Assembly (NCBI GenBank): GCA_947044365.1
Contig: OX345636.1
Span: 51,330,746 to 51,394,745 of the forward strand
From: Petrosia ficiformis
Lineage: Eukaryota > Porifera > Demospongiae > Haplosclerida > Petrosiidae
Reading direction: 5' to 3'
Length of the DNA stretch: 64,000 bases
Of the stretch, positions 32,791 through 43,454 are shown in pieces. A program made the translations under genes and the position numbers. Every line of letters begins with the position of its first letter. Within the stretch, counting starts at the first letter, position 1. The notes beneath the pieces are model-generated. The model searched no databases. It was not told where the DNA came from and worked only from the letters and a program-made list of their open reading frames with translations.

Positions 32791-34899
32791 CTTTTTCACA
32801 AAACCAGGATAGGTGACGTTCCACACTGCATTTCATACACACTTTAGATTTGCTACATGTCAGTGTGGCAGATTCTTTATTATACTCACAAAGGTGGAAC
32901 ATGGAGGGTAAAACGACAGTGCATTTGCACTGGAACATTTCCTGAGGATGAGCTAGAGCACTCTTCCATTCAAATCTGGTAACAATTTCGTCCAAACCTC
33001 GAAGGATAATACAACGAATCGTGGAGCAGTTCTTGAAAGGACCGAAGTAGAATATGGCTAACCAATCAACATGATCAACCAGTACCAAGGTCCCTCCAAG
33101 ATCTCTACATTTCAACGTAACTTTATTTCGATAAATCTCGTCTCCTAACAAGAAATGCTTACGGTAGTCAAGCCCACGGACTTGAGAGGAAACAAGACCT
33201 AGCAGATGCACTACAAGAGCTGGGAAAAGGCCATTAGGTATTGATGCATTTTCCCAAACGAGAATGAGTGGTTCGATCTCATCATCAGAGACAGCTTCGA
33301 ACGGCTCGTCATCTATTTTCAGAACACATGGAATAAAGTATCCACTGTTATCGTGAAGCTCTGATATAATTAGCAGCTCTTTCATCAGCTTCAGGAAATC
33401 GTCAGCTGTGAAAAGGTGCTTATCAAATTCCATCTTGTCAAGCAACTTCCGTCTAAAAATTCCTTTATTTTGGAGATCCTCGATGGTTTGAGCACTATGT
33501 CTCGAACTTCCAAATGAAACAGCCATTATTTCAGAGAGTCGATCAAATAGGGGTTGTGGATTAAGGAAAACAACGAGAGGTAGAATAGAGTGAAAGTAGA
33601 GATACACGGTTAGACTGTGAAAATAGTGTAGTGCAGCCTTCACTTCATCAGGTTTCATATTGCTGGATTCTCCAATTTTGTAGCATTCATCCAAGCTGAT
33701 CATGTTGCAACCTGAAGCTTTCTGTTGAAGGTCGATATGAAATATAAACCAACGAACAGGAACTTCACCCTCGATGTATGATTCTGCTGTAAGATCCCGA
33801 ATTTTCTTAGCAATTTTGAGTTGCTTCTTATCTCTGCTCAAAGTGTTGAGTGGAAAAATAATTTTCTTTTTGCTTGACTTGTAATCACGTCTTACATCAC
33901 GGTAGCTTTGAAGGTGTTTAAGTAGGCATTCATTCTTCTGTTCGAGGCTTTCTTGAAGCTTCTTACTTTTCTTTAGTTTTCTGTACTTGTCAAGATGTGT
34001 AGCAAGTATCAAAAAGCACGTCTCTCCATGTTGTTGGAGATTCCCAACACCTTCTAAGTGAGGCATTTTAAGCTGAGACTTGCAGTAGAAGAAATTCTTT
34101 ATGAGTTGCGTGGTAGTAATCTTCCTTTTTTCACCCTCACCCACCTTACGGCCATGAACGGAGTAAAAAAAATCGGCCAAACTGTCAAGCTTTTCATCAA
34201 GCTTAATAACAATGAGATTTGCAGAGTTATAGCGCATTAATGCAGGGGCAATATCAAGGAATGCAGCTTGGCCTCCTGAATCGGTAACATAAATCCAATG
34301 ACATTTATACAGCTCTTCAGACTGTCGAACACTATAAAGCAACTCCAGTAACTCCATATTGGCATGAGACATTGGATAATGTTGCAATTTTATGTTCATA
34401 TCATCATCAACTTCTGGTCTTGATTCGGGCAATAGCTGAGAAGCGAGTCGTTCCATATTTCTTTTCGTAATCTTCATCATTGGTATGGGCTTATGCGGTA
34501 ATGCAACAGAGCTTTTCGGTTGAATACGTTGTTTCAATGCTTGTGCCAACTTTGTTTTCGTTGTTTCTCCATTTGTAGCTTTCCAACAGCCACTTGTGTC
34601 TGCTATTATGACATGCTGTCCTATTTCACTAACTGTCTCATCTCCGTCTTCTTCTTCTGTGCTCTCATCCGAGGAAGAGCTGCTTTCATCTGAATCAGTA
34701 GTAGGATCTTCATCTACCACTAATACTTCGGCAGCTTTGACAGCAGGGGTACTGTGATGCTCTAAGATTGGTTCTTTATTCAGGAGTAGATTTAACATAG
34801 AGGACTTTCCGGTACCAGAAGCACCAACTACAGAAATATTGGTCCATTTAGTCGTCACAACACCTTCCGCTTTAGCTGTATCTAACAATTTTCTGTAAT
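32791..34899 (-). CDS. Gene B main exon: Roc GTPase, COR and Cys-rich region
   Basis: The 2109-bp exon (703 codons, phase 1 to 1) runs from the acceptor TTTTTTGGCAG to the donor GTATGT. Counting from its first full codon: residues 25-32 are GASGTGKS, the nucleotide-binding P-loop. Residues 62-91 are a Ser/Asp/Glu-rich insert (SDESSSSSDESTEEEDGDE). Residues 206-210 are DSGGQ, the switch-II DxGGQ motif of Roc domains. Residues 300-304 are THLDK, in the N/TKxD specificity position. From about 375 to 560 is a COR domain (VPVRWFIFHIDL, ALHYFHSLTVYLYFH, VVFLNPQPLFDRL). Residues 652-700 are Cys-rich (CKC, C..C, CMKC, H, C), possibly zinc-binding. Roc-COR proteins are GTP-regulated dimers; the ANK-Roc-COR-Death order resembles DAPK1. 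No kinase is visible. Upstream in-frame residues before 34899 are intron readthrough. Confidence 0.92.
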
Positions 34900-34971
34900 C
34901 TGCCAAAAAAAAAAGAAAACCAGTAATTAACAATATGCAAACAATCAAAATAATATCATTACAGATCAAAC

Positions 34972-35555
34972 CAGGAGCCCACAATGACGTTACCAGAAGG
35001 CGTAAGAGTAGGAGCAGCAAACAACCACACATTTAATTAAATTGGTCAAACTATCTGCCTGACCATCTGTTACTATTTTTAGAACCAACATGTATATGCC
35101 TTCGTTAAATATGGTGTCAACACCTCCACGATCTCCAAGGTTAGCTATGAAACAAACTCGTCTGGAGGCAGAAATGGAGTCATCTACTATCAGAAAAGTG
35201 AGAGCATGCTTTGGGGAAGCCAAGAAATAACTGTTTAGTCCTATTCACATCATTGCCTTCTGTCATTGAAGTGATTGCGGTGAAGGCTTCCTACTACTTT
35301 GTCAATGGCCTCACTAGGAACATCTTCACAGTCTACACGAGCCAGAATACTGCTCAATTCTTTTCTGTTTCACAAAACTTAGTCAATGTAGTATACAATG
35401 TATAGTAGCTGTTCATTTTCTAGAAGCCATATACACGTGGGTTCTAAAAATAGTAACAGACAGTCGGACAGATAGTTTGGGCAAATTAATTAAATGCATA
35501 GTCATTAGCCCCTCAAACTCTTACACTTTCTGGTCAACGTCATTATGGGCTCCTG
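34972..35555. mobile_element. 584-bp element with about 118-bp inverted ends in gene B intron
   Basis: The ends CAGGAGCCCACAATGACGTT and (inverted) CAGGAGCCCATAATGACGTT continue as imperfect inverted repeats to about 35090 and 35440. ATCAAAC flanks both sides (34965-34971 and 35556-35562), a 7-bp target duplication. The interior has a minus-strand coding-like stretch (VDCEDVPSEAIDKVVGSL, and in another frame SISASRRVCFIANLGDRGGV) that I do not recognise. It sits 73 bp upstream of the Roc-COR exon acceptor. Confidence 0.75.
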
Positions 35556-35562
35556 ATCAAAC

Positions 35563-36663
35563 TGAGAAACAAATAATTATTAATTTTAGTAATGATAATA
35601 ATAATTATAATACTAAACGTGTAATTTGGTCAGAAGCATCATTGCTAATACAAAAATGATATGTTTCATTATTATCCCTTTTGAAATGAGTATATTTGTC
35701 ATATTATATCAGGTCAATGACTATAATAATTAAAGACCTACATAATTACAATACAACTGCAATTATAAATTACGGACACAGAAGTTTCGCTAAACATGAA
35801 TCTAAAGTTGAGATCCAAATATGTCATATACTTAACAAACGCAATACAAGTTATATTGTATCTACTAATACCACAATAATTAGAACTGTGAACCTGATAC
35901 TAACCGGTTACTGGTTCATCAATAACTGTCAATTAACCAATTAACTGGCTATCATCTACAGAATTAAATGTTAATTAAATGCGGTTCTTTAAGTTCATTG
36001 TTCCACCACAATGAGGAATTTTCTGCCTACAGAGTTCGCATAATGCAATAGAACTGTCCACCACTATCTTTTTTAAAGCAAAAAATACATGCAAATGGAT
36101 GGAGAAGAACTACCACCAGATGAGAAGTTATCTTCCTCCATTTTCTTATTGTTGATGTGGCTACAATAATTACGAGTACACACCCATTTAATTAACCAGT
36201 AATTGTAAAATTGAAACCTAACGTTTTCATGAAACCACTCAGTTAACCAGTTTTTCTATAACTGGTCACAGCTCTAATAATATTGAGGATGAAAGGTGAT
36301 ACTCATATACTAATTTCTGTGTAGACTTCAGCCAAAGCCAAACCACAGAGAATTAACACAAAATGTTGTTTGAAATTTTATGCATCAATAGCTATTCTTA
36401 ATAATTGTATTAATAGAAACTATAAACATTTAGTAGAATGAAAAGCATGGTAACTACATGTACTTTGTCTCATCACAAATAGTCTTGTAGACCAGGACCT
36501 TTACCATTAATAAATTTACTAGCAGAGTTTACAAAACATCACTACAAACTCATGAACTTATGATAGTGATACTGAAGAGATACTCATGAAATCGCCCACT
36601 AATCGTTGGCTAATACAGTATAAAATATTGTACTACGTTTTTTACTATGAAGATATTTAGTAC
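35563..36663 (-). other. Gene B intron, remainder
   Basis: AT-rich, no exon recognised. Short plus-strand ORFs here (35477-35944) have no protein-like pattern. Repeated ACTGGTT-type motifs are near 35900-36260. Confidence 0.5.
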
Positions 36664-36714
36664 CTGGCACTGCCTTATCTTGATTGTCCGTTTTTGCTTT
36701 GCTTTGTCTATCGT
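36664..36714 (-). CDS. Gene B exon: basic/polar linker before Roc
   Basis: The acceptor TTTCATTTGCAG and donor GTACTA bound 51 bp. Using phase 1 from the previous exon (G plus AC), it reads D, then DRQSKAKTDNQDKAVP, and leaves G to join AT of the Roc exon as Asp. Reading is open only in the frame required by both neighbours. The donor is weak, so confidence is moderate. Confidence 0.65.
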
Positions 36715-36754
36715 CTGCAAATGAAAATAGAAATAATTTTTTGAAATGTGTATA

Positions 36755-37142
36755 ACAATACAACCCTTACACCCAGTACACCTAATACATGTATAACCAA
36801 TATGACCAAAACAACCAATATAACCAATAAATTACAAGTTATACAACCATTAAAACCCTTAGGCGTAGTGGTCCAGCATAAAAGTATTTGCACACTTTGA
36901 AGCTAGTCTAGCCAGCCTCTCCTCTTTATGAACAAGGTATACAGTCTGGTACACTGTAAGCATAGCATTCATTTACCAGATATCCAGCAGTCCTTTGGTA
37001 CAGCCCACTTAACTTGAGTAGGTGTTTAAAATGACCAAATAGCAAAATTCATAGATATGAATTTAAGTGGTCGTCTTGCACTGAATATGATTATTTACAG
37101 CCCCAAGATATGGTGAACCAATACCTGAGGTATTGTACTACG
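36755..37142 (+). repeat. Direct repeat unit 1 (about 1.12 kb spacing)
   Basis: This stretch, including CCCTTAGGCGTAGTGGTCC and GGTGAACCAATACCTGAGG, is repeated almost unchanged at 37874-38262. Confidence 0.85.
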
Positions 37143-37873
37143 ACTTTAAGATGAAACGAGAACAATAACGAGAGTAAATATGAATACAAACACAAGTGAT
37201 CCTATTTCATGGCTGTCGCTAGCCAAGAAACACTTCTAACCAAAAAACAACCGAGGTAATGGTTGCTACTACATCATCATTGATGCAAAATAATATAGAG
37301 CTTCCTAGCTCCACCTACAGGTATGTGCACGCATGCTTGCAAAGCGTCATGTACTAAACATGTGATAGAGGTGATTAATTTCAGTACGTTTTCACACATT
37401 GGAGACACGTTGGAGACTTCATTGTTTTTTAAAGGAGAACAGAGGGAAACAGAGGAAAACAGAGAATAAGATGTAAGATATGTACATGTACATTCTTTAT
37501 TCATTGATATTTTTATTTTGTCTTTTAAACAGTTTAAATTCAGTACTCTTGTATTTTAACGGCGTTGATAGCAGAGATTGGAAGCCTGTATTTCACTTGC
37601 TTTGTTTTGCCAGTTTATATATAGCAGTCTCCTTCACTGATTGACAGGTTACATTTTTAACTGTGAGTTACACCATTTGTATAAGTAAGATTCAAAGGTC
37701 AAACAAGCTACAGGCATGTGCGTGAGCTCAGCAACTAGGTTAAACCGCGCCCACAATATTGCAAATGAAGAAAGAGACTGGACTGGATGTGTGCCTTCAA
37801 TTTTCAAAGTAAGAAGATGATTATATTGAAAACTTTGACTACATGGCTACTATCATCAATGTATTCATAAAAA

Positions 37874-38262
37874 TAACAATACAACCCTTACACCTACATG
37901 TAGTACAACTAATACAACTAATACATGTATAACCAATATAACCAATAAATTATAACTAATACAAGCTATACAACCATTAAAACCCTTAGGCGTAGTGGTC
38001 CTGCATAGAAGTATTTGCAGCTAGTCTAGCCAGCCTCTCCTCTTTATGAACAAGGTATACGGTCTGGTACACTGTAAGCATAGCATTCATTTACCAGATA
38101 TCCAGCAGTCCTTTGGTACAGCCCACTTAACTTGAGTAGGTGTTTAAAATGACCAAATAGCAAAAATTCATAGATATGAATTTAAGTGGTCATCTTGCAG
38201 TGAATATGATTATTTACAGCCCAAGATATGGTGAACCCATACCTGAGGTATTGTACTATAAT
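37874..38262 (+). repeat. Direct repeat unit 2 (about 1.12 kb spacing)
   Basis: Partner of 36755-37142. Small differences include an added CTAATACAACTAATACA and the loss of CACTTTGAA. Between the units (37143-37873) no gene was recognised. Confidence 0.85.
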
Positions 38263-38421
38263 AGATAAACAATAAAATTGAAAGAAGCATAATTTGTCCA
38301 AATATAGCTTCCAGACACATTTGCTTCCTTTATGTTATAATTCCTCTATGTAGTACATGTATAAACTTCAGCTGCTGTATTGATGCACTAATGCTGTACA
38401 TAATCATACATGTATTTAGTG

Positions 38422-38743
38422 TGTAACAGACATTATAAAGCTAAGACTAAGTTAAATGTGTTGTGTTAAGTATTCTTTCTTTGATTACATAGTTGTAGTT
38501 TACTTTGTGTACACCTGCTTCCATGTGTTTATTACTTGTGTAGCTATACTTTACTTTGAGTTGTAAGGTGTTTATTACCACCTGGTCTTATTGGTAATGT
38601 GTTGTTTTGTTCATTGTTATATATGTGTTGCTTTGTTCATTGTTACATGTAAGTATAAATAGACTATATTATTTATTATAAATATATCATTTTATAACTC
38701 TGTTCGAGAACATAAAGCTCCGGTAAAACTCAGCCTGGTTACA
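38422..38743 (+). repeat. 5' LTR
   Basis: 322 bp, TG..CA ends. A TATA box, TATAAATA, at 38654-38661 probably drives the element. The sequence matches 43455-43776 base for base as far as I can check by eye. Confidence 0.93.
38654..38661 (+). promoter_or_regulatory. LTR TATA box
   Basis: TATAAATA sits about 80 bp before the end of the LTR, in the position expected for the U3 promoter. The 3' LTR copy is at 43687-43694. Confidence 0.6.
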
Positions 38744-38745
38744 AT

Positions 38746-38763
38746 TGGCGCAGTGGGTAGGAT
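38746..38763 (+). promoter_or_regulatory. Primer-binding site
   Basis: TGGCGCAGTGGGTAGGAT begins two bases after the LTR and starts with TGG, complementary to a tRNA CCA end. I cannot name the tRNA. Confidence 0.7.
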
Positions 38764-38801
38764 CTCTCCTTGTATAGCAGACGAATCACCCCTAATTCAT
38801 A

Positions 38802-39620
38802 ATGGCAGCAAGACCTCAAGTAGTACCCGAGCCGTTCACTGGTGAAGGAAGCTGGGATGACTGGATAGACCACTTCGAAAGTGCAGCGGCAGTAAATAAA
38901 TGGGGGGATGCTGATAAGTTGCTGTGGTTACGAGTCCGTATGACTGGTAGAGCCCAAAAGGCCTACAAGAATCTTAGCGAAGCAGCAAAAGGCGACTATG
39001 AACGATGCAAAGGGTGTCTGCAGGAGAGATTCGAACCAGCAAGCAAGAAGGAACTCTACAGAGCTGAGTTTCATGCCAGGAGAAAACGAAGGACTGAAGA
39101 TTGGGCCTCCTTTGCTGAGGATATTAAGGCCCTTGCCGAACGAGCATTTAATAATCTCGAGCCAGATGCGAGAGAGCATCTAGCTCTGACACATTACCTC
39201 CAACAGCTAGAAAATCCACAAGTGGCTTTCAGTGTAAAGCAAAACAGACCAAAAAATGTAGATGAAGCTGTAAGTGCAACCCTCGAAATGGAGTCTTACC
39301 TCTTGCCAAAAGCAGGGCGAGTTGGACATATTCCAGGACCAGAGTCTGAACAAGAAGCTATCTCAGTTGCTGCAGTGCAGACCAGACAAGACTCAATGAT
39401 GAATCTGCTGCAGGCAATGATGGAGCGGTTGGAGAAACTGGAGACTGACAGGGAACCTAATTCTTCGCCAGATGTATCTTCCTACAAAGAGCAAGCAAAA
39501 GACAAGCCAAGTACTTGGAGAAAAGGAGGTCAAACGAACCGCATAATCTGTTTTAAATGTGGGAAGGAAGGTCATATGGCTCGAGGATGCCGAGCCAGAG
39601 GACAGCAGCAGGGAAACTAG
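38802..39620 (+). CDS. gag: Gag polyprotein of the Ty3/gypsy element
   Basis: The 272-codon ORF starts MAARPQVVPEPFTGEG at the first ATG after the primer site. Residues about 20-160 form the usual retrotransposon capsid-type region (W..W...FE.......D..K...LR..L.G.A, then F......EL....R.....E). Residues 250-263 are one CCHC zinc knuckle, CFKCGKEGHMARGC, for RNA binding. The ORF ends TAG at 39618-39620, directly after the slippery heptamer GGGAAAC. Gag should assemble the particle that packages the element RNA. Pol overlaps it by 64 nt in the -1 frame. Confidence 0.93.
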   Translation: MAARPQVVPEPFTGEGSWDDWIDHFESAAAVNKWGDADKLLWLRVRMTGRAQKAYKNLSEAAKGDYERCKGCLQERFEPASKKELYRAEFHARRKRRTEDWASFAEDIKALAERAFNNLEPDAREHLALTHYLQQLENPQVAFSVKQNRPKNVDEAVSATLEMESYLLPKAGRVGHIPGPESEQEAISVAAVQTRQDSMMNLLQAMMERLEKLETDREPNSSPDVSSYKEQAKDKPSTWRKGGQTNRIICFKCGKEGHMARGCRARGQQQGN

Positions 39621-42600
39621 TAACCCTCGGCGCCAAAGACCTGGTGTCCGAGGGTGATCCTAGACAGGCCAGTAATATTAGTATCTTACCTGTAAACCCA
39701 GTACCAGCCTATAATGTAAAAGGATATGTTAATAACCTCTCTATTCAAATTGTTCTAGATACAGGTGCAGCAGTCACTCTCCTGAAAAAGGACATTTGGG
39801 ACAAATTACACTTCAGTTCTGCTGACCTGGAGCAATGGACCAGACAGCCTCTTGTTGGTGTTGAAGGAACACCTCTCAATGTGCACGGCACAATGGAACT
39901 CGAGCTGAAAATGGGAGAGGAGATATTCCAGACCAAAGTCATAGTAGCGGATGGCTTGACTGCTGAGTTAATCCTGGGATTGGATTTCTTAGAAGAGCAC
40001 AACTGCACCATTGAAATTGGAAGGAAGACATTACGTTTTATTGATCGTGGGACGTCAGTCACCTTACAAGGATGTGGAGAAGTAACAATGCCCATAGGAG
40101 TAGCCATGGGAGAGACAGTTCAAGTTCCTGCGTACAGTGAAATGGAAGTAATGGTCAACCTCACCCAAACACCAACTTCTGGGACATGGATAATGGAAGG
40201 AGATACAACCCCCATCATAGTAGCACGATCTCTACACAACAACTCCACAGGAGAAATCCCAGTACGGTTATTAAATCCAACAGCAGAATCAGTTACACTC
40301 TATAAAAGACAAAAAATTGGTATGCTGCAGGAAGCTGAGGAAGAACTAGAACCATGTCTTGGTGTCTCCACTATCCAGACAGGGAACTTAGCTGAAAATA
40401 TTAAGGCAAAACGGGAGATGTTATGGAAACTTGTTGAAGGTGGAGATGGACCCCTAACTGAAGCGAACAAAGAACAGTTATTCTATCTCCTGGGAGAATA
40501 TGCTGACATATTTGCCATCTCAAAGGAAGACCTTGGTCGAACAGCCAAGGTACAGCATCGAATTAACACTGGAAACTCTCACCCGATTCGTCAACCATTG
40601 AGACGTATACCACCAGCAAAGCGGGAAGAAGTCAGACAACTACTCAAGGAAATGCTAGATCAGCATGTTATAAAGCCAACCAACAGTCCATGGGCCTCCC
40701 CAGTTGTGATCGTCAAGAAAAAGGACGGGTCTCCAAGATTTTGTGTTGACTACCGCAAAGTCAATACCGTTACAAGAAAGGATGCATATCCACTTCCACG
40801 AGTTGATGATACACTTGATACATTAGCTGGATCCAAGTGGTTTAGTACACTCGATCTTTTGAGTGGCTATTGGCAGGTGGAAGTTAGACCTGAGGATCGT
40901 GAAAAGACAGCTTTTTGCACACCAGATGGCCTCTTCGAATTTAATGTGATGCCATTTGGGCTGTGTAACGCACCCGCAACGTTCCAGCGGCTCATGGATA
41001 CAGTTTTAGCTGGTTTACAGTGGACCAATTGCCTAGTTTACCTAGACGATGTGATTGTTCTAGGAAGGACGTTCAAGGAACACTTATCTAACCTTAAGGA
41101 AGTATTCGATAAGTTTCGAGAAGCCAGGTTGAAACTTAAAGCTTCAAAATGTGCCTTATGTCAAGAGAAAGTCGAATTTTTGGGACACATTGTTTCAGCT
41201 AATGGGGTAGCCACCGACCCGAAGAAAACAGAAAAGGTAGCCAATTGGCCAGTCCCAAGATCACGCCGAGAAGTACAACAGTTCCTTGGTCTTGCAAACT
41301 ATTATCGCCGTTTTGTTCAAGATTATGCAAGAATAGCAAAGCCTCTGCATCGTTTAACAGAGAAAAATACGACATTTAAATGGACTAGTGAATGTGAGTG
41401 CTCTTTTGAGAATCTTAGACAGAACCTAGTATCAGCACCTGTACTTGCCTTTCCTGATTGTTCCAGACCATTTATTTTGGATACTGATGCTAGCGACTCT
41501 GGAATAGGAGCCGTGTTGTCCCAAGTACAGGATGATGGCACTGAACGTGTGATTGCCTATGCTAGTAGAACATTAAGTAAAGCTGAACGTAGATATTGTG
41601 TTACTCGACGAGAGTTGTTAGCTGCAGTTGTTTTTATTCAACAGTTTAGATCTTATCTTCTGGGAAATAAGTTCACTCTTCGTACAGATCATGGATCACT
41701 AAGGTGGTTGTGGAATTTTAAGCAGCCAGAAGGACAACTTGCTCGATGGCTGGAGAAGCTACAAGAATATGACTTCATTATTGAGCATCGCCAAGGAAGG
41801 AAACATAATAATGCTGATGCATTATCTCGTCTCCCGTGCAATCAATGTGGAAGAGAAAGCCACTTTACAGAAACAGACCAGAACACTCATATTGTTGGGT
41901 TGGTGACTAATGAAGAAAACGCAAATGTCCGTGGAAAATTGCCAGAAGAAATTCGACAGCTTCAACTTGCTGACCCAATAATAGGACCTGTTCTAAAGTC
42001 ACTGGAAATTTCGGAGAAACCCACTCTGGACAATATACGAAGCCAACCACCAAAGAGTAGACGACTCTTTCAACTGTGGGAACAACTGATAGTACTTGAT
42101 GGTCAGCTCTGGAGACTGTATGAGAATGAAGAGGGCTCCTCTGTTCAACAGCAGTTAGTAGTTCCATCCTCTTTGAAAAGGGAAATTATGGAAGAACTTC
42201 ATGAGGGTGTTATGAGTGGACACCTTGGACAAGAGAAGACAATGCAACGTTTAAAACAACGGTTCTACTGGCCAGGACAATGGAACGATGTAAGAGATTG
42301 GTGCAATACTTGCCCCGTATGTGCTACAAGGAAGACCACACACCCAAAGTCAAAGGCACCTCTCCAACCAATCAAACCTAGTTATCCCATGCAGATTATT
42401 GCTATGGACATCCTGGGTCCACTACCTGAAAGTGAAGCTGGGAACTCATATATACTAGTTATTGGTGATTACTTTACCCGCTGGATGGAAGCATACCCTA
42501 TTCCAAACCAAGAAGCAACTACAGTAGCGAGAATATTAACCAACGAACTATTCTATCGTTTTTCACTACCTGAACAACTACACACAGATCAAGGTAGACA

Positions 42601-43420
42601 GTTTGAATCTGAACTAATTTCGGAAATCTGCAGATTGTTGAAGATTCGAAAGACCCGTACAACACCTTATCATCCACAATGTGATGGACTTGTTGAACGC
42701 TTCAATCGCACACTACTGAATATGCTTGCCACTTGTTTAAAAGATCATCATTTTTTGTGGGAAGACTACATTCGTCCTGTATGTATGGCATACAACACCA
42801 GTACACAGTCTACTACTGGCTATACTCCCTTTTACTTAATGTTTGGAAGACAAGCAAAACTTCCCGTTGATATCATGTATGGTACCAATGCTATGAATGA
42901 AGTATCACCAAACCAACATGCAGCTGACCTTCGAACCAGACTCACTGAAGCATATGAGAAAGTTAGACAACATTTAAATATAGGTCAAGAACGGCAGAAA
43001 GAATTCTATGATAGAAGGGTACATGGTAAACCCTATGATGTAGGGGCCCTAGTATGGTTGCATTCACTTGTTCTTCCCCGTGGTAAATCAAAGAAGTTTC
43101 ATCATCCTTGGACTGGACCATTTGTTGTTGTCAAGAGATTATCTGATGTTACATATCGAATTCAAAGTCGTGAGGGCAGGCGACGCCTTGTTGTACACTT
43201 TGATAGACTCAAGCTATGTCATCCGGGCACTCGTTTCAACTCTGAATACTTGCCGCCAAGTCAACCAGATACTTCTCCTCTGCAACAAAATCATGAGGTA
43301 CCCTTTGGAACACAATTGCAACTGATTGATGATGATGACCTTGTAACCCCACCACCTTCACGATATCCACATCGTGACCGACGCCCTCCTGACCGTTTAG
43401 CATCCTACATTCACCATTAA
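39557..43420 (+). CDS. pol: Pol polyprotein: protease, reverse transcriptase, RNase H, integrase
   Basis: The 1287-codon ORF is uninterrupted. Protease: DTGAAVTLL (DTG at 68-70) and later LILGLDFL. Reverse transcriptase: HPIRQPLRRIPPA, SPRFCVDYRKVN, LDLLSGYWQ, FGLCNAPATFQR and YLDDVIVLG (495-498). RNase H: LDTDASDSGIGAVLSQ (Asp at 642) through HNNADALSRLP. Integrase: zinc motif with H882, H889 and CNTCPVC; catalytic D951, D1011 and E1047 (35 residues between the last two). GPF-type module: WTGPFVVV near 1187. No chromodomain is visible. All catalytic motifs are present. Translation probably begins by -1 frameshift at 39611-39617, so the listed ATG is simply the ORF edge. The stop is 34 bp before the 3' LTR. 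Confidence 0.95.
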   Translation: MWEGRSYGSRMPSQRTAAGKLVTLGAKDLVSEGDPRQASNISILPVNPVPAYNVKGYVNNLSIQIVLDTGAAVTLLKKDIWDKLHFSSADLEQWTRQPLVGVEGTPLNVHGTMELELKMGEEIFQTKVIVADGLTAELILGLDFLEEHNCTIEIGRKTLRFIDRGTSVTLQGCGEVTMPIGVAMGETVQVPAYSEMEVMVNLTQTPTSGTWIMEGDTTPIIVARSLHNNSTGEIPVRLLNPTAESVTLYKRQKIGMLQEAEEELEPCLGVSTIQTGNLAENIKAKREMLWKLVEGGDGPLTEANKEQLFYLLGEYADIFAISKEDLGRTAKVQHRINTGNSHPIRQPLRRIPPAKREEVRQLLKEMLDQHVIKPTNSPWASPVVIVKKKDGSPRFCVDYRKVNTVTRKDAYPLPRVDDTLDTLAGSKWFSTLDLLSGYWQVEVRPEDREKTAFCTPDGLFEFNVMPFGLCNAPATFQRLMDTVLAGLQWTNCLVYLDDVIVLGRTFKEHLSNLKEVFDKFREARLKLKASKCALCQEKVEFLGHIVSANGVATDPKKTEKVANWPVPRSRREVQQFLGLANYYRRFVQDYARIAKPLHRLTEKNTTFKWTSECECSFENLRQNLVSAPVLAFPDCSRPFILDTDASDSGIGAVLSQVQDDGTERVIAYASRTLSKAERRYCVTRRELLAAVVFIQQFRSYLLGNKFTLRTDHGSLRWLWNFKQPEGQLARWLEKLQEYDFIIEHRQGRKHNNADALSRLPCNQCGRESHFTETDQNTHIVGLVTNEENANVRGKLPEEIRQLQLADPIIGPVLKSLEISEKPTLDNIRSQPPKSRRLFQLWEQLIVLDGQLWRLYENEEGSSVQQQLVVPSSLKREIMEELHEGVMSGHLGQEKTMQRLKQRFYWPGQWNDVRDWCNTCPVCATRKTTHPKSKAPLQPIKPSYPMQIIAMDILGPLPESEAGNSYILVIGDYFTRWMEAYPIPNQEATTVARILTNELFYRFSLPEQLHTDQGRQFESELISEICRLLKIRKTRTTPYHPQCDGLVERFNRTLLNMLATCLKDHHFLWEDYIRPVCMAYNTSTQSTTGYTPFYLMFGRQAKLPVDIMYGTNAMNEVSPNQHAADLRTRLTEAYEKVRQHLNIGQERQKEFYDRRVHGKPYDVGALVWLHSLVLPRGKSKKFHHPWTGPFVVVKRLSDVTYRIQSREGRRRLVVHFDRLKLCHPGTRFNSEYLPPSQPDTSPLQQNHEVPFGTQLQLIDDDDLVTPPPSRYPHRDRRPPDRLASYIHH
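39611..39655 (+). promoter_or_regulatory. -1 ribosomal frameshift signal (slippery site plus stem-loop)
   Basis: G GGA AAC at 39611-39617 is a canonical X-XXY-YYZ heptamer aligned to the gag frame, immediately before the gag stop. After a 5-nt spacer, ACCCTCGG (39623-39630) pairs with CCGAGGGT (39648-39655) as a perfect 8-bp stem. Pol is in the -1 frame and is open from 39557, so slippage at this site would join Gag to Pol. The opposite possibility, separate initiation at the pol ATG 39557, is less likely. Confidence 0.88.
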
Positions 43421-43437
43421 ACTACGAGACGTAGTTT
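43419..43437 (+). other. Small perfect hairpin after the pol stop
   Basis: AAACTACG-AGA-CGTAGTTT forms an 8-bp stem overlapping the pol stop codon, just before the polypurine tract. It could be incidental or could help RNA processing. Confidence 0.5.
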
Positions 43438-43440
43438 TTC

Positions 43441-43454
43441 AAGGAAGGGAGCAG
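43441..43454 (+). promoter_or_regulatory. Polypurine tract
   Basis: AAGGAAGGGAGCAG, mostly purine, ends exactly at the 3' LTR, as needed for plus-strand priming. Confidence 0.8.

Noticed and set aside
34900..35032. The N-terminal part of the long Roc-COR ORF (MCGCLLLLLL...)
   Set aside because: It is readthrough of the intron and of an element end. A good acceptor at 34899 and the frame of the upstream linker exon show that the coding exon starts there.
39745..40107. ORFs on the minus strand across the gypsy pol gene
   Set aside because: They are shadows of the long pol frame.
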